64,000 nt of DNA, from the NCBI RefSeq assembly GCF_910592395.1, contig NC_088319.1, positions 4,776,001-4,840,000 on the forward strand. The letters run 5' to 3'. The first letter of the stretch is position 1. Each line of letters opens with the position of its first letter. This stretch comes from Lineus longissimus (taxonomy: Eukaryota; Nemertea; Pilidiophora; Heteronemertea; Lineidae). The translations under genes were made by a program, and so were the position numbers. The notes under the pieces were generated by a model. It did not search any database. It saw nothing but the letters and a program-made list of their open reading frames with translations, and was not told the DNA's origin. Shown here piece by piece: positions 44,657 to 56,725 of the stretch.

Positions 44657-45691
44657 TCAATTACCATTATAGAACAGCTTCAATCGTAACTGCTTCATTT
44701 GATCAAAGAAAACGGCCCGAAATTGTGACCCACTTACGCAATAGAGGATGAAGTTGATAGCATGATTGCTATAAGTCATAGTTCGAGAGGAAAGGCGGAG
44801 AAGATAACCCAATGCTGCTTGTTGCTCTGATTCACTCAGATCTGGGAAAAAAATGGGTTCAAATGCATAGAAAACTTGGTTGGGCAATGCAAGAATGACA
44901 AACACGAGACTAACCACAACCAACATGACTGTTATCCCTGTTAGATCTTTTTGAGCTTGGGTATTCTGCATCTTCATTCTCTGTCTCATGTTTATTAGCA
45001 GCTTAAACATTATGAAGATATTACAGATTGTTATGACAATGAAAGGTATAGCTGCATACATGATGACACGTATAATACCCCATGCCGTGTAATAAAATGT
45101 AAAATAAGGTGCATCCATTCGGCCTGCATCACACCAGGTACCAATACCAGGGTAGGTGCTTACTTTAAAGAAGATGAGACAGTGACTGTTCAGAGCAGAG
45201 AGTGAAATAAACAGCGCCACCAGGACTAAATATGTCCGCCTCTTTGAACAGATGAACTGTGCCTTTAACGGGTATGTGACACAAATGCAGCGCTCAAGTG
45301 TTAGTAGGAGGACGCTCCATGATGAGAACATCAGTGTGAATTCCATCAGAAAAATATTGACTTTACACATAGCATTTGAAATTCTCCGTAAATTGGTGTC
45401 ATAATGGTAGAGCACCTGATCGAGACATCCTACATAAAGTACTAACAGATCACTCAGGGAAAGGACTATCAGCAAGATACGTGTAGAAACGTGCCCGATT
45501 CTTCCACTGGAGACAACCATGACGGTTGCAATGTTGAAGATAGTTCCCATTGCGATGATGACTGGGGCAACATATGCAACCAAAGCAAACGCTATGAATG
45601 CCTCCCAGTGACCTCGGTCCATTAATGTCTCCAGGAAATAGTACTCACCTTGTTGTTTGTTCGTCAAAACGGATTGCTGTGTTTGTGTCAT
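44657..45691 (-). CDS. Rhodopsin-class GPCR, copy 3, intact
   Basis: The 344-residue, intronless, seven-helix receptor has class A features: N53 in TM1 (GTIFNIAT), LSLSD with D81 in TM2, a Cys pair for the TM3-loop 2 disulfide (MCKV and TWCDAG), ERC in place of DRY after TM3, Pro in TM5 (AIPFIVI) and TM6 (ALPNQVF), and SNHAINFILYCVSG in TM7 in place of NPxxY. There is no signal peptide; the N-terminal tail is short and lacks an obvious N-glycosylation site. It resembles orphan neuropeptide-type receptors (FMRFamide-receptor-like), but the ligand is unknown. Extracellular loop 1 (DQVLYHYDTNLR) is of the same type as in copy 4 and unlike copies 2, 5 and 6. The ATG overlaps the stop of an upstream frame (ATGA). 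Confidence 0.92.
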   Translation of the reverse strand: MTQTQQSVLTNKQQGEYYFLETLMDRGHWEAFIAFALVAYVAPVIIAMGTIFNIATVMVVSSGRIGHVSTRILLIVLSLSDLLVLYVGCLDQVLYHYDTNLRRISNAMCKVNIFLMEFTLMFSSWSVLLLTLERCICVTYPLKAQFICSKRRTYLVLVALFISLSALNSHCLIFFKVSTYPGIGTWCDAGRMDAPYFTFYYTAWGIIRVIMYAAIPFIVITICNIFIMFKLLINMRQRMKMQNTQAQKDLTGITVMLVVVSLVFVILALPNQVFYAFEPIFFPDLSESEQQAALGYLLRLSSRTMTYSNHAINFILYCVSGSQFRAVFFDQMKQLRLKLFYNGN

Positions 45692-45924
45692 AGCTGATAA
45701 TACTGCAATCTAAAGACGCGTATTTTGAGTGGAATTTCTCCGTTTTGATAGTAAGTGCCGTTGTTCCGTTTTATCAGAAAGGTAATAAAGGTAATTGCCC
45801 TCGTCCTGAAATTTGTTGCAGTAGTGAGGTCATGCTCCCGAGGTTGGCAATTCAGTGTCCAGTGAATTAATTGCTGTTTTTCGACTGCCACCGAGAGACG
45901 ATAAACGGAGGCCTGAGGATTCAT
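45688..45924 (-). other. Upstream ORF overlapping the GPCR copy 3 start
   Basis: A 78-codon frame directly upstream (LNCQPREHDLTTATNFRTRA) ends in TGA that overlaps the receptor ATG as ATGA. The same junction exists upstream of all six receptor copies, and a similar long frame upstream of copy 6 (59,752-59,964). It may be 5' UTR sequence that is open by chance and shared by descent, or a translated uORF that controls receptor output. Confidence 0.4.
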
Positions 45925-46740
45925 GTAATGGGTTGACAGCCAATAGGTGACGAAAAAGTCACATCAATTTCTGAAAATGCTTCGCCTTTACAAGGTGTTG
46001 AGTGTTTACTCCTTTTATGATTGGTTTCCAGTTAACTATTGTTTGCATTCTGAAAATGTTTTTGAGGGCGTTGGGAAATTCCTGACAACTGTTTGCGTGG
46101 TGCTGTGATGAAGATTTCCTCATAGACTTGCCTGAAATCTGCCATCAGTGGTCTCGGATCGGTGTTCATTTAATTGGTATATGAACCTGATAGTGTGCAA
46201 TTATGGTGAATTATATATTACAGCACACGAACTGTCAGCAACATAATCTCACACTTGCGTGGTGGCATGGATGGGAAATTTGTTCATATTCCTGATTGAC
46301 TTTTTGTTGCATGTTTTCAAGTAGTAGCAGGCAGCAAAGAACTCAAAAGGCACTTTATTTGCTTCAAAGCGAAGTACTCTGAATTCAAGTATAAATCAAC
46401 CCTCAGATAAACCAGGTTGGTTTGTACACTGATCCCCAAGATGTGGGTAATTTTCTATGAGATGAACATCGTTCTTTAACTTGCCTCTTCACAGTAATTA
46501 AGATGTGATGAGAATTGTTGTATTATCTCTCCCGCGATGATATCCTCTTCCAACAGCAGAATCTGGGAAAACGTCCTTAAAAAATTGTCTACAATGCAGA
46601 TTGCGGCCATTCAACCCCGAATACTGCATGTATTATTCTCCTGGTTTTGTTTCTGCGTGACTGTATTATTTCCCATCTGTGCATCAGTCCATCACTTAAA
46701 TGATGATTTAAAAATAAATGTATTAACTTTGATATGACGA

Positions 46741-47260
46741 AAGTCGTAGTGACTTGTATTCAATGATATTTTTATGGTAGGTACTCCAAGCAAGGATACA
46801 TCATATATCCTACAGGTTTTTGATTGGTCCTCCTTTTCAAGGTCACAGAGGACAAATGGCGTAAATAGGCCGTTTGAGTGTAACTATAGCTCGTTTCCTA
46901 ACCCCTAAAGCTATGAACTTGAAATTTAGTACATATGACTCCCTTTGTATTATAACCACTGACAACTAATTTCGATTTTATCTGATTCTCGACTTAGCCA
47001 CCGGGGGGGGGGGGGGAAAACTAAAAAGGTAAAATGTGTAATATCTCGCTTAATAGCGACTTGTTTTCAATGATATTTTTTACGGTTGGTACTCCAAACA
47101 AGCATACATCACATATTTTACAGGTTTTTGATTGGACCTACTTTTTACGGTCACAGAGGTCAAATGGCGTAAATAAGTCATTTGAGTCTAACTATGGCAC
47201 GTTTCTATACCGCTAAAGCTATGAACCTAAATTTTGTACACATTACTCCCTACTTGCCGA
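46741..47260 (+). repeat. Dispersed repeat R1 with a G-run
   Basis: Two R1 modules. In the position where other copies read GCCACCAGGGGGCC this one has a run of about 15 G (46,999-47,015 region), an expansion of the short G-tract of the repeat. Confidence 0.65.
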
Positions 47261-47470
47261 CATCTATACATTCAATGATTGCTTGCTGATTGTGATAATT
47301 ACGACTTATTTTGATTGCATTACACTTGACTAATTGTTGTCAATTCCTTCATAAGACTTTTAAATAAAAGTCAATATTGACGTTATGTAATGCATTATGT
47401 GTAACATAGTTTTAAGTCATGGAGACGAGAAATATGTAACACTATCAGAAGCGGTGTATTAACACATACA

Positions 47471-47480
47471 ATATCATCAA

Positions 47481-47527
<47 letters not shown>
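47471..47527 (+). repeat. (ATC)n microsatellite
   Basis: About 18 nearly pure ATC units in the 3' flank of GPCR copy 4. Other copies have only three to five such units at this place, so the tract expanded here. Confidence 0.95.
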
Positions 47528-47528
<1 letters not shown>

Positions 47529-47660
47529 AAATGAGAGTTGATTTCAACCCTCCCAGGTCTTCATTTCATGAATAACTGAACTATTGATATGCATGTGAGT
47601 AGTGTGTGGATGTGCAGAATGATAATAGTAAACAACTTATTTGGTTATATCGTGTCATGG

Positions 47661-48694
47661 TCAATTACTAGGATGGAACAGCTTCAATCGTAACTGCTTC
47701 ATTTGATCAAAGAAAACGGCCCGAAATTGTGACCCACTTACGCAATAGAGGATGAAGTTGATAGCATGATTGCTATAAGTCATAGTTCTAGAGGAAAAGC
47801 GGAGAAGAGTTCCCAATGCTGCCTGTTGCTCTGATTCACTCAGATCTGGGAAAAAAATGGGCTCAATTGCATAGAAAACTTGGTTGGGCAGTGCAAGAAT
47901 GACAAACACCAGACTAACCACAACCAACATGACTGTTATCCCTGTAAGATCTTTTTGAGCTTGTGTGTTCTGCATCTTCATTCCCCTTCTCAAGTTTATC
48001 AACAGCTTAAACATTATGAAGACATTACAGATTGTTATGACAATGAAAGGTATAGCTGCATACATGATGACACGTATAATACTCCATGCTGTGTAATAAA
48101 ATGTAAAATAAGGTGCATCCATTCGGCCTGCATCACACCAGACTTCTTCACCAGGGTAGATGTCAACTTTCATGAAGATGAGACAGTGACTGTTCAGAGC
48201 AAAGAGTGAAATAAACAGCCCCGCCAGAACAAAGTATGTCCGCCTTTTTGAACAGATGAACTGTGCCTTTAACGGGAATGTGACACAAATGCAGCGTTCA
48301 AGTGTTAGTAGCAGGACGCTCCATGATGAAGCCATCAGTGTGAACTCCATCAGAAAAATACTAACTTTACACGTTGCATCTGAAATTTCTCGTAATTTGG
48401 TGTCATAATGGTAGAGCACAAGATCTAGACATCCTATGTAAAGTACTTACAAGTCACTCAGCGATAGGACTATCAGCAAGATACGTGTAGAAACATGCCC
48501 GATTCTTCCACTGGAGACAACCATGATGGTTCCAATGTTGAAGATAGTTCCCATTGCAATGATAACTGGGGCAACGTATGCAACCAAAGCAAAAACTATG
48601 AATGCCTCCCAGTGACCTCGGTCCATTAAACTCTCAAGGAATAATACTCACCTTGTTGTTTGTTCGTCAAAACGGATTGCAGTGTTTGTGTCAT
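47661..48694 (-). pseudogene. Rhodopsin-class GPCR, copy 4, broken N-terminal part
   Basis: From TM2 end to the C-terminus the frame is open (252 residues from MLYHYDTKLR) and well conserved, ending FHPSN. Two lesions lie upstream: a one-base deletion near 48,637 (CTCAAGGAATAAT for CTCAAGGGAATAAT) that leads to a stop after GEYYSLRV, and a TAA in place of a Leu codon in TM2 (48,447-48,449). A receptor lacking TM1 and most of TM2 is not expected to work. Confidence 0.9.
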
Positions 48695-48699
48695 AGTTG

Positions 48700-50049
48700 A
48701 TAGTTCTGCAATCTAAACACACTCATTTCGAATGAAAGTTGTCCGTTTCGAGAGTAAGTTCCGTTGTCCCTTTTTAATAGAAAGGTAATAAATATAATCA
48801 CCAGGCCTCAAATTCGTTGCAGTAGTGAGGTCATGCTCCCGAGGTAGGCAATTCAATGTCCAGAGAACTTGTCGCTCGTTCATCGACTGCCACCGAAACA
48901 CGATAAACGGAGGCCTGAGGATTCATGTAATGGGTTGACAGCCAATGGGTGCCGCAATAGTCGCAGCCATTTCTGCAACTGCGTTGCATTTACAAGGTGT
49001 TGACTGTTTTGCTGGGTTTCCAGTTACTGTACTGTTGGCATTCTGAAAACACTTTAGTGGGCGTTGGGACATTCCTGGCTACTGATTGCCTGCAGTGATG
49101 TAGAGTTCCTCATAGACTTGCCTGAAACCTGCCGTCAGTGATGTCGGATCGGTGTACATTTAATAGGCATGTGAACCTGATAGTGTGCAATTATGTTGAA
49201 TTAAATATTACAGCATATCAACATTGTTATCCCACACTTGCTTGGTTGCATGGATGGTTTTTTTTAATTCATATTCCTGATTGAATATTTGTGCCATGTT
49301 TTCAAGTAGTTGCAGGTACGCAGAGGGCATTTTAGTTGCTTCAAAGTCAAGCACTCAGAATTTAAGTATAAATCAACCCTCAGATAACCAAGGTTGATCT
49401 GTACAATGGTCCCCAAGATGTGGGTAATTTTGATGAGATGAACATCGTTCTTGGGCTTGCCCGTTCGATGTGATTAAGATGTGATGAAAACGGTTGTCTT
49501 ATTTCTCCCGCTATGATATCCTCTTCCAAAAGCAGAATCTCGGAAAACTTCTTTAAAAATTTGTCTGTAATGTAGACTGCGGCAATTCAACTCTGAATAC
49601 TGCATGCATTATTCCCCTGGTTCGTTTCTGCAAGTATCATTTCCCTCTGTGCGTCACCTAAATAATGATTTAGAAACAAATTTGTTATGTGTGATCTGAC
49701 GAAAGTCAACTGTCCCTGCACCTGTAGAATAACTGTTTGAGTTGTGTCTGTCATTACATCTGTCCCTCAGTCAAGAAGATCCATCAACCAGTCCACAGGG
49801 GCAAATATGAAACCGCTATTTGACTGAAACTTGGTGTGATGTTTGCTTAAGGTATTGCAAATACTGTGTTTTGCATCTAACCCATTTTGGTGTCTAGGTA
49901 GCCATCTTGAAAATATGCAGCAATAATGACGATTTTTTTATGATGTGTATGTCATCACATATTACCCAGGTTTTATTGTTATACCCAACACATTCAATAG
50001 GTATGTAGATGTTCATTAGGTATGTTCATGTAGGTTTTCCTTTTTTGGC
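48700..50049. other. 5' flank of GPCR copy 4
   Basis: Matches the flanks of the other copies. Ends in a shortened R1 start (TTGGCTCACC at 50,044), then jumps into an orphan flank. Confidence 0.5.
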
Positions 50050-50989
50050 TCACCATGGAGACGATTTAACATCATGAGAAATATGTAACATTATCAGAAG
50101 CGGTGTTTTAACACATAGAATATCGTCACCATCATCATCATCGACATCATCAATCAGAGTTGATTTCAAAACTCAGAGGTCTTCATTTCATGAATAAATG
50201 AACTATTTGTATGCTAACTATTGATATGCAAGTGAATAGTGTGTGGATGTTCAAATGATAATAAACAACTTGTGCTGTTGAAATTCACCCAGTTAGCTAA
50301 TTAGCTCACCTGGGTTAGCTTATTTCGTCATGTCTTGTCCATCGTCGGTCGTCTTATCCATCGTCTGTCAACAATGGTGGCCCGTTTGCTCTCGTTGAGT
50401 CGAGAAAGCTAAAGCTTGGTATGTGGATGTCTTATGACAACATGACTTGACACACAAAAAAAATCATCACCATTTGACCTACTTTCCCGGTTCCAGGGGG
50501 CCATCTTTGAAAACCTTATTTTGTCAATAACTCATGAACGCTGATAGCTAGAACCATGAATTTTTTGCTTTAATACTGCTGATGAGACTTCATGACACAA
50601 TTTTTGATTTGACCTTCTTTTGAAGGTCACAGAGGTCAAACTCTAAAATTACAGGTTTCGCCATTAAATGTCCTAGACTCTTCAAATTTGATATGTAGAC
50701 ACCTATTGGACATTTGTACATATCTAAAAAAATCAGGTCAATGTGACCTACTTTTCAGGTGTATGAAGGTCAGGTAACAAAACCCATGTCGGTCTTATAT
50801 AGAGAAACCTTCACAGTGTGATCTTTATGTGCATCATTGATTGATATGATCAAGCTTGACATGGTGCTTATAAAATTTTTACCTTGACCTAGTTTCCATG
50901 GTCAGAATTGTCAAACTCTAAACTTTTAATAGGGGTGTTACGTTTCACCTCTATTTGTGTAAATTAAATCTAATCTATAATTGTTGTTA

Positions 50990-53289
50990 TTCTTAGATTA
51001 TAGTGTGTTTTACAGCACATGTATTTCACGTGGAAGCTCAAACATCTTACAAAAAATCATTGTTGACCCATCCTAAAATGGAAAAAGTGGCTTTCAACAA
51101 AATAAGTTATTGATGACAACATGAACATTTACATCTAACAGGGTTTTTATCGATTTCTGTTTTGCAACATGTTATTGGAAATGTTGTTGATTTTTATCTA
51201 GTTTGTCCATTGAAAAAAAATGTGCTCAAATTGTGCCATAGCTCCTGATTTATTTCTCTGCTACATGTAGTAAGTTTTAGTGTAATCAAAGTAGCTCTAG
51301 AAAAATAGAGTTTACTCATGGAATGACCTGGTACAAATTCATTGAATGATTGATAACTTTGGTCCTTGACCATCTTCAAGTTGATAGGGCTGGTTAGTTA
51401 ATATGTACAATGGATATGCACCAAGAAGGGAGACGACCAGATAACTATGACACCATAGTATGCATGTAAGATGTATATACTCAAACAGTCAGTAAGCTGC
51501 GTGAAACTGCGCCAGAGGCAGTGCATAGGTTGTGCACAGCTTCGCGAAGCAGAGGGTATGTCAGTAGTAACTGAAACTATATTTGTTATGAATATTTGTA
51601 TATTTATTGCAGATTATTTAGCTATTTGATCTCAAAATATGAGTACTCTAGATTCATTTAACCGTCTGTATGCCATTATATATTGACTTGTTTTTGCCAA
51701 TGACTATTTGTGAAGTAGATGAAATTGATACTCTCAGCATTCATGTGTAAATACTGAATTGAGTTCTGAACATCAAGTTTGCAATTAACATTATCAAACG
51801 TTTATCAGGTTTGCTTATTTATCTTTGGCGTCGTCATAACACTCTATCTCCGGAACTATAATACCGACAAAGAAAAGTCATCAGGCCCACCTTAATGGTG
51901 AATATTCATGACCCTAACAAAAGATTATTATCATAGAGCAAGGCTTATCAGTCATACCTGGTCAAAAAGCAAAAGTTGAGGTCTAGGCTGGTCAGTGTTG
52001 ATTACGACAGCCTTCTTACATCATATTTTTTGCATTAACCAAATAGAAATAAGCAGGTCATAATTGTAATACATGATGGATATTAATGGTTCGGGGTGGA
52101 GTTATCTGGTGATATAGTTCCAGAGATAAAGTGTTTGTTTTATGATGTATTCCGTGGGAACATTGTAGATGAGGTGAAAATCTTCGCTGATGACCTACAT
52201 GTTGAAGGAAAAGTTTATGAGCGCCATGTGGCATTTAGTTGAACTACCCTATTATACCCATGACTCCTTGATGAAATTTCCTTCAGGCATGCATTGATTT
52301 GTATACATTATTTGCATTGTTTGGCCATTTGCATTGTTTGGCCACACGCCGCTACGGGTGTGAGAAGGGACACGCCACGTGGGCATTTCATTGTATTGGA
52401 ACAACAATGTCACGGCAGCTAATTTCTGTTGTCATATGTTTGGTACCAAAATTCTCCACCCGTTTGGTATTGTGAATATTGCCAAATTAGCTTACTAAAA
52501 GTAATAAAAATTATCACAGAAAAAAAATCTCGCATGATCGCATCCATTTTCAGTTGACCATGAAACCAGAAACATCACATTTAACATATTTTGGCCTTAT
52601 AGAGGATTTTTGCTGAAACGTTTGCAACTTGCAGTTGAATCATCTCGCTTGGTCGTCTTTGTCACTTTCAGCAGAAAGTCGCTAATAAAAGAATTATTTC
52701 TAGCTAGAAATACTTTGCCTTACGTTGATGCCGTTTTGCATGAATGAAGCCGCAAAGCCGCCATTTTGGTAACTTGTAAATGTAAATTTCAAACATTTTT
52801 GGACAGAATTCTACGTCCTCAGAATCCAGATTTCGACGATTCCTATTGGTCAATCGCTGTCGGGAAGTCATGTTTTTCAAGTCGAAAATGTATAAAAGGC
52901 GTCATTTCTGGACAGTTTTTCAGTTACAATTAGGCACTCAAACGTGTAAGGTTCAAATTCAAATTCTCGTCATCCGTCTTGCCATTGTCATCATCAAAAC
53001 TTTACATAATACCATGCTTCCATGTCATGAAATATATTGATTGTGCACATGAGCACTTTAAACAAAGCTCGGGATATTTTATACAATTGACTTCGTTGAT
53101 ATTATTACCTACAAACTTCGTGGCGTGCCCTTACGGACTAACATAAGTCACGAATCACGGAACTTGTTACTTGTTGTCACAAATGCAATAGTTGGTGAAC
53201 ATCCTTATCCGAACTTAATGGAGGCTTCCTTATGCTACTGAGCATACATTTCATTATTTGGAATGTTCCTATCTCGCCTCGTGTTGAGG
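50990..53289. other. Non-coding part of unit III
   Basis: Shared with units I and II; no gene seen. Confidence 0.5.
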
Positions 53290-53545
53290 CGATCCCTTTG
53301 GCGCGACTTTGTCTATGCCAAGTTTCATCCTGCCACCCACCGAGAAGGAAGGACGATTCCAAGTTGAACAGTCACGACTTTGTCCATGCCAAGTTTCATC
53401 CTGCCACCCACGGAGAAGGAAGGACGATTCCAAGTTGAACTGGCACGACTTTGCCCATGCCAAGTTTCATCCCGCCACCCACGGAGAAGGAAGGACGATT
53501 CCAAGTCGAACTGGCGCGACTTTGACTATGCCAAGTTTCATCCTG
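53290..53545 (+). repeat. 71-bp minisatellite (unit III)
   Basis: About 3.6 units, in the same register as unit I; the copies agree more closely with unit I than with unit II. Confidence 0.85.
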
Positions 53546-53599
53546 CATCCAGGGTGCAAAAAACTGAAAAGGCGAAATGTGCAATATATACATGCTCAT

Positions 53600-53990
53600 T
53601 GGCTCACCGTAGGGGAGTCTATACAATACCACAATGTCCGTCTTCCGTTGTCCTCGTCAATCAACTGTATCCTGATGCAAAAACAGTGGCACGTTTCTTA
53701 ACCGCTAGGGCTATGAACTGGAAACATTGCACAATGACCCCTCCACATCAGGTGGCCTCTGACATTGAATTTCGATCCGATATGATTATTGACTTGGCCA
53801 CCAGGGGGCCAGAAGTGGACACCTTAACAGTGTGATATCTCTCTAATAAGTGACTCTTTTCGATAAAAATATTTATGGTAGGTTCTTTTGAGCAAGAATA
53901 CATCACATATCACACGGGTTTTTGATTTGAACTAATTTTCAAGGACACGGAGGTCAAATGGCGTAAATTGGCCGTTTGTGTAACTAAGGC
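53600..53990 (+). repeat. Dispersed repeat R1 (unit III)
   Basis: Counterpart of 31,570-31,950 with only scattered differences. Confidence 0.7.
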
Positions 53991-54685
53991 AGCATAACAT
54001 AGACGTTAACTTTTCACTCCTCACGCCTCATTATTCACGGGTCATTGGTGAACTCAAGAATAAACAAGATTTCATTTCTCGTGTGAGATCATCGAGTTTA
54101 TGCGTGAATCAAAGAATGAACATGTTCATTCTTTGTGAAGTGAACCGGACCAGAGGCAGGACGTTTTTTGACTGTCAAAGGCAGATTTCCTCCAACAGCT
54201 TTGAGTACTTTGTCTTGTGGGAGTTTTCTCGAATTACCACAGCACATACAACCATTTGCCGTATTAAGCCGCTAGTAGTTCCATGGAAATGAGGTGATAA
54301 ACAAGATAAATACAAAACACATAGTCTCAAAAGAGTTATTTGAATTTTTCAGGGACAGGAGTGACGACTACAAAGAAAGTTTGTCCGTTTTTCAAAAACA
54401 GCAACATGGCAAGCATTTCGTTCTCTGAGGAGTCCATGACCACACCCGTGAAATGCCAAATGACCAATGAACGAGTAAAATGTTAATCCGGTGTAACGTT
54501 GGGAAAATGAGGAATGAAAAGTGAGGAGTGAATGATGAGGCGTGAGGCGTCACGCGTGAAGAGTGAAAAGTGAATCGTTCATTCCTATATAACATCTGCC
54601 TAAGGAACGTTTTTAACTGCTCAACCTATGAATTTGAAATTTGGTACACATGACTCCCTAAGTCATATAACATCATAATTTAGAG

Positions 54686-54691
54686 TTTATT
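54686..54691 (-). terminator. Poly(A) signal candidate for GPCR copy 5
   Basis: AATAAA on the minus strand about 190 bp past the stop, at the same place as in copy 1. Confidence 0.4.
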
Positions 54692-54876
54692 TGTTAATCC
54701 TCGCAGATCATAATGTCATAAATGAACTACTTATATGCTTGTGAATAGTGTGTTGATGCGCAAATGATAATAAACAACTTGTGCTGTTGAAATTCACCAA
54801 ATAACGATGAACTGCTGATATGTCATCATAGTTTATAACTTATTATATTGGAGTATTTGGATATATCTTGTCATCG

Positions 54877-55914
54877 TCAATTACCATGATAAAACAGCTT
54901 CAACCGTAACTGCTTCATTTGATCAAAGAAAACGGCCCGAAATTGTGACCCACTTACGCAATAGAGGATGAAGTTGATAGCATGATTGCTATAAGTCATA
55001 GTTCTAGAGGAAAGGCGGAGAAGATAACCCAATGCTGCTTGTTGCTCTGATTCACTCAGATCTGGGAAAAAAATGGGTTGAAATGCATAGAAAACTTGGT
55101 TGGGCAATGCTAGAATGACGAACACGAGACTGACCACAACCAACATGACTGTTATCCCTGTAAGATCTTTTTGAGTTTGGGTATTCTGCATCTTCATTCT
55201 TCGTCTCATGTTTATGAGCAGCTTAAACATTATGAAGACATTACAGATTGTTATGACAATGAAAGGTATAGCTGCATACATGATGACACGTATAATACCC
55301 CATGCTGTGTAATAAAATGTAAAATAGGGTGCATCCATTCGGCCTGCATCACACCAGACTCCTTCACCAGGGTAGATGCCAACTTTCATGAAGATGAGAC
55401 AGTGGCTGTTCAGAGCAAAAAGTGAAATAAACAGCCCAGCCAGGACAAAATATGTTCGCTTCTTGGAACAGATGAACTGTGCCTTTAAAGGGAATGTGAC
55501 ACAAATGCAGCGCTCAAGTGTTAGTAGGAGGACGCTCCATGATGATAACATCAGTGTGAACTCCACCAGAAAAATACTGACTTTACACATAGCATCTGAG
55601 ATTCTCCGTAATCTAATGCCATAGGCCAGGAAGAGCACATATTTTAGACATCCTACATAAAGTACTAACAAGTCACTCAAGGATAGGACTATCAGCAAGA
55701 TACGTGTAGAAATGTGCCCGATTCTTCCACTGGAGACAACCATTATAGTTGCAATGTTGAAGATAGTTCCCATTGCGATGATGACTGGGGCAACATATGC
55801 AACAAAAGCAAAAGCTATGAATGCCTCCCAGTGACCTCGGTCCATTAATGTCTCTAGGGAATAATACTCAACTTGTTGTTTGTTCGTCAAAACGGATTGC
55901 AGTGTTTGTGTCAT
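54877..55914 (-). CDS. Rhodopsin-class GPCR, copy 5, intact
   Basis: 345 residues, collinear with copies 3 and 6 and intronless. It keeps N53, D81, the TM3 and loop 2 cysteines (MCKV, VWCDAG), ERC after TM3, the TM6 Pro and SNHAINFILYCVSG in TM7. Loop 1 reads KYVLFLAYGIRLRR, the type of copies 2 and 6. Differences from copy 6 are few and mostly in or near loops (for example K for E at the loop 1 start, G for D in AYGIR, VGIYPG for VDIYPG). The 3' flank has the odd-copy block, with AATAAA at 54,686-54,691. Likely a plasma-membrane peptide receptor; the ligand is not known. Confidence 0.92.
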   Translation of the reverse strand: MTQTLQSVLTNKQQVEYYSLETLMDRGHWEAFIAFAFVAYVAPVIIAMGTIFNIATIMVVSSGRIGHISTRILLIVLSLSDLLVLYVGCLKYVLFLAYGIRLRRISDAMCKVSIFLVEFTLMLSSWSVLLLTLERCICVTFPLKAQFICSKKRTYFVLAGLFISLFALNSHCLIFMKVGIYPGEGVWCDAGRMDAPYFTFYYTAWGIIRVIMYAAIPFIVITICNVFIMFKLLINMRRRMKMQNTQTQKDLTGITVMLVVVSLVFVILALPNQVFYAFQPIFFPDLSESEQQAALGYLLRLSSRTMTYSNHAINFILYCVSGSQFRAVFFDQMKQLRLKLFYHGN

Positions 55915-56138
55915 GGTTGATAGTACCGCAATCTAATGACGCGTATTGTGAGTGAAAGTTCTCCGTTTTGATAGTAAGTGCCGTTGTCCCTTTTTATCAG
56001 AAAGGTAATAAATGTAATCGCCCTAGTCCTGAAATTCGAAGCAGGCCATTCAATGTCCAGATAATTAATTGCTGTTTCTTTGACTGCCACGATAAACGGA
56101 GGCCTGAGGATTCATGTAATGGGTTGACAGCCAATGGG

Positions 56139-56716
56139 GATGAAAGGGTGGATGTCGTTCTGGGTGCCGACAAATGGTACCCAGGTTCGAGATCGACTGG
56201 ACAATAAGCACCCTGGGTGCCATTACACTAGACAAACAGCACCCAGCCTCTTCTTCTACACTTTTTCTATACCTACAACCGAGGTTGGCCCCACGCACAC
56301 GGAGGTATACGTGTCACGATACCGACGCAGCCATATCGACTGATTGTCAAGAAAAATACGTAGCAAATCCATTCATTTTGTCATCACACAATTTTTCATT
56401 CTCTGAATATATCCCTCCTACATACCTTTTCTGAATAAATCATCCGAAATGTGCTTTCAAAGACATATAGGCCTAAACGCGTTTTTTTCTGGTTATCTGT
56501 TCTTTTTATTTCGCGCACTGCTAATGCCGCAAATACCACGGCGCGAGATAAAACGAGATTGCAAGAAACGTCCTCGTCCCCAAGATCTGTAAGCCAGGCA
56601 AAAAGAAGCTGGGTGCGGTTTGTCTAGTGTAATGGCACCCAGGGTGCTTAATGTCCAGTCGATCTCTAACCTGGGTACCATTTGTCGGCACCCAGGACGA
56701 CATCCACCCTTTCAGC
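56139..56716. mobile_element. MITE, 578 bp, with long TIRs and a 9-bp target duplication
   Basis: Termini G(A/C)TGAAAGGGTGGATGTCGT are inverted copies over about 120 bp (56,139-56,260 and 56,590-56,716), with inner GGGTGCC and TACCCAGG sub-repeats. The flanks GCCAATGGG at 56,130-56,138 and 56,717-56,725 are a target duplication. The undisturbed site, with one GCCAATGGG, is present upstream of copies 2, 4 and 6 (for example 60,004-60,014). No coding capacity. A 9-bp duplication fits a Mutator-like group, 8 bp would fit hAT; 9 is what I read. Confidence 0.92.
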
Positions 56717-56725
56717 GCCAATGGG

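Larger units (their letters stand above)
38574..50283. repeat. GPCR tandem array, unit II
   Basis: Same order as unit I: R2, MITE (about 40,927-41,232), minisatellite (43,130-43,370), an orphan receptor flank, GPCR copies 3 and 4, 5' flank, orphan flank. It carries a specific insertion at about 42,392-42,820, in which sequence with CCCGCACAGGCTTGCCTGTG separates two parts that are adjacent in units I and III. Confidence 0.85.

Noticed and set aside
47471-47527. (ATC)n as the start of a CRISPR-like or coding repeat
   Set aside because: Plain trinucleotide microsatellite in a receptor 3' flank.
47880-48209. 109-codon + strand frame opposite GPCR copy 4 (similar at 55,171-55,425)
   Set aside because: Antisense shadow of the receptor coding sequence.
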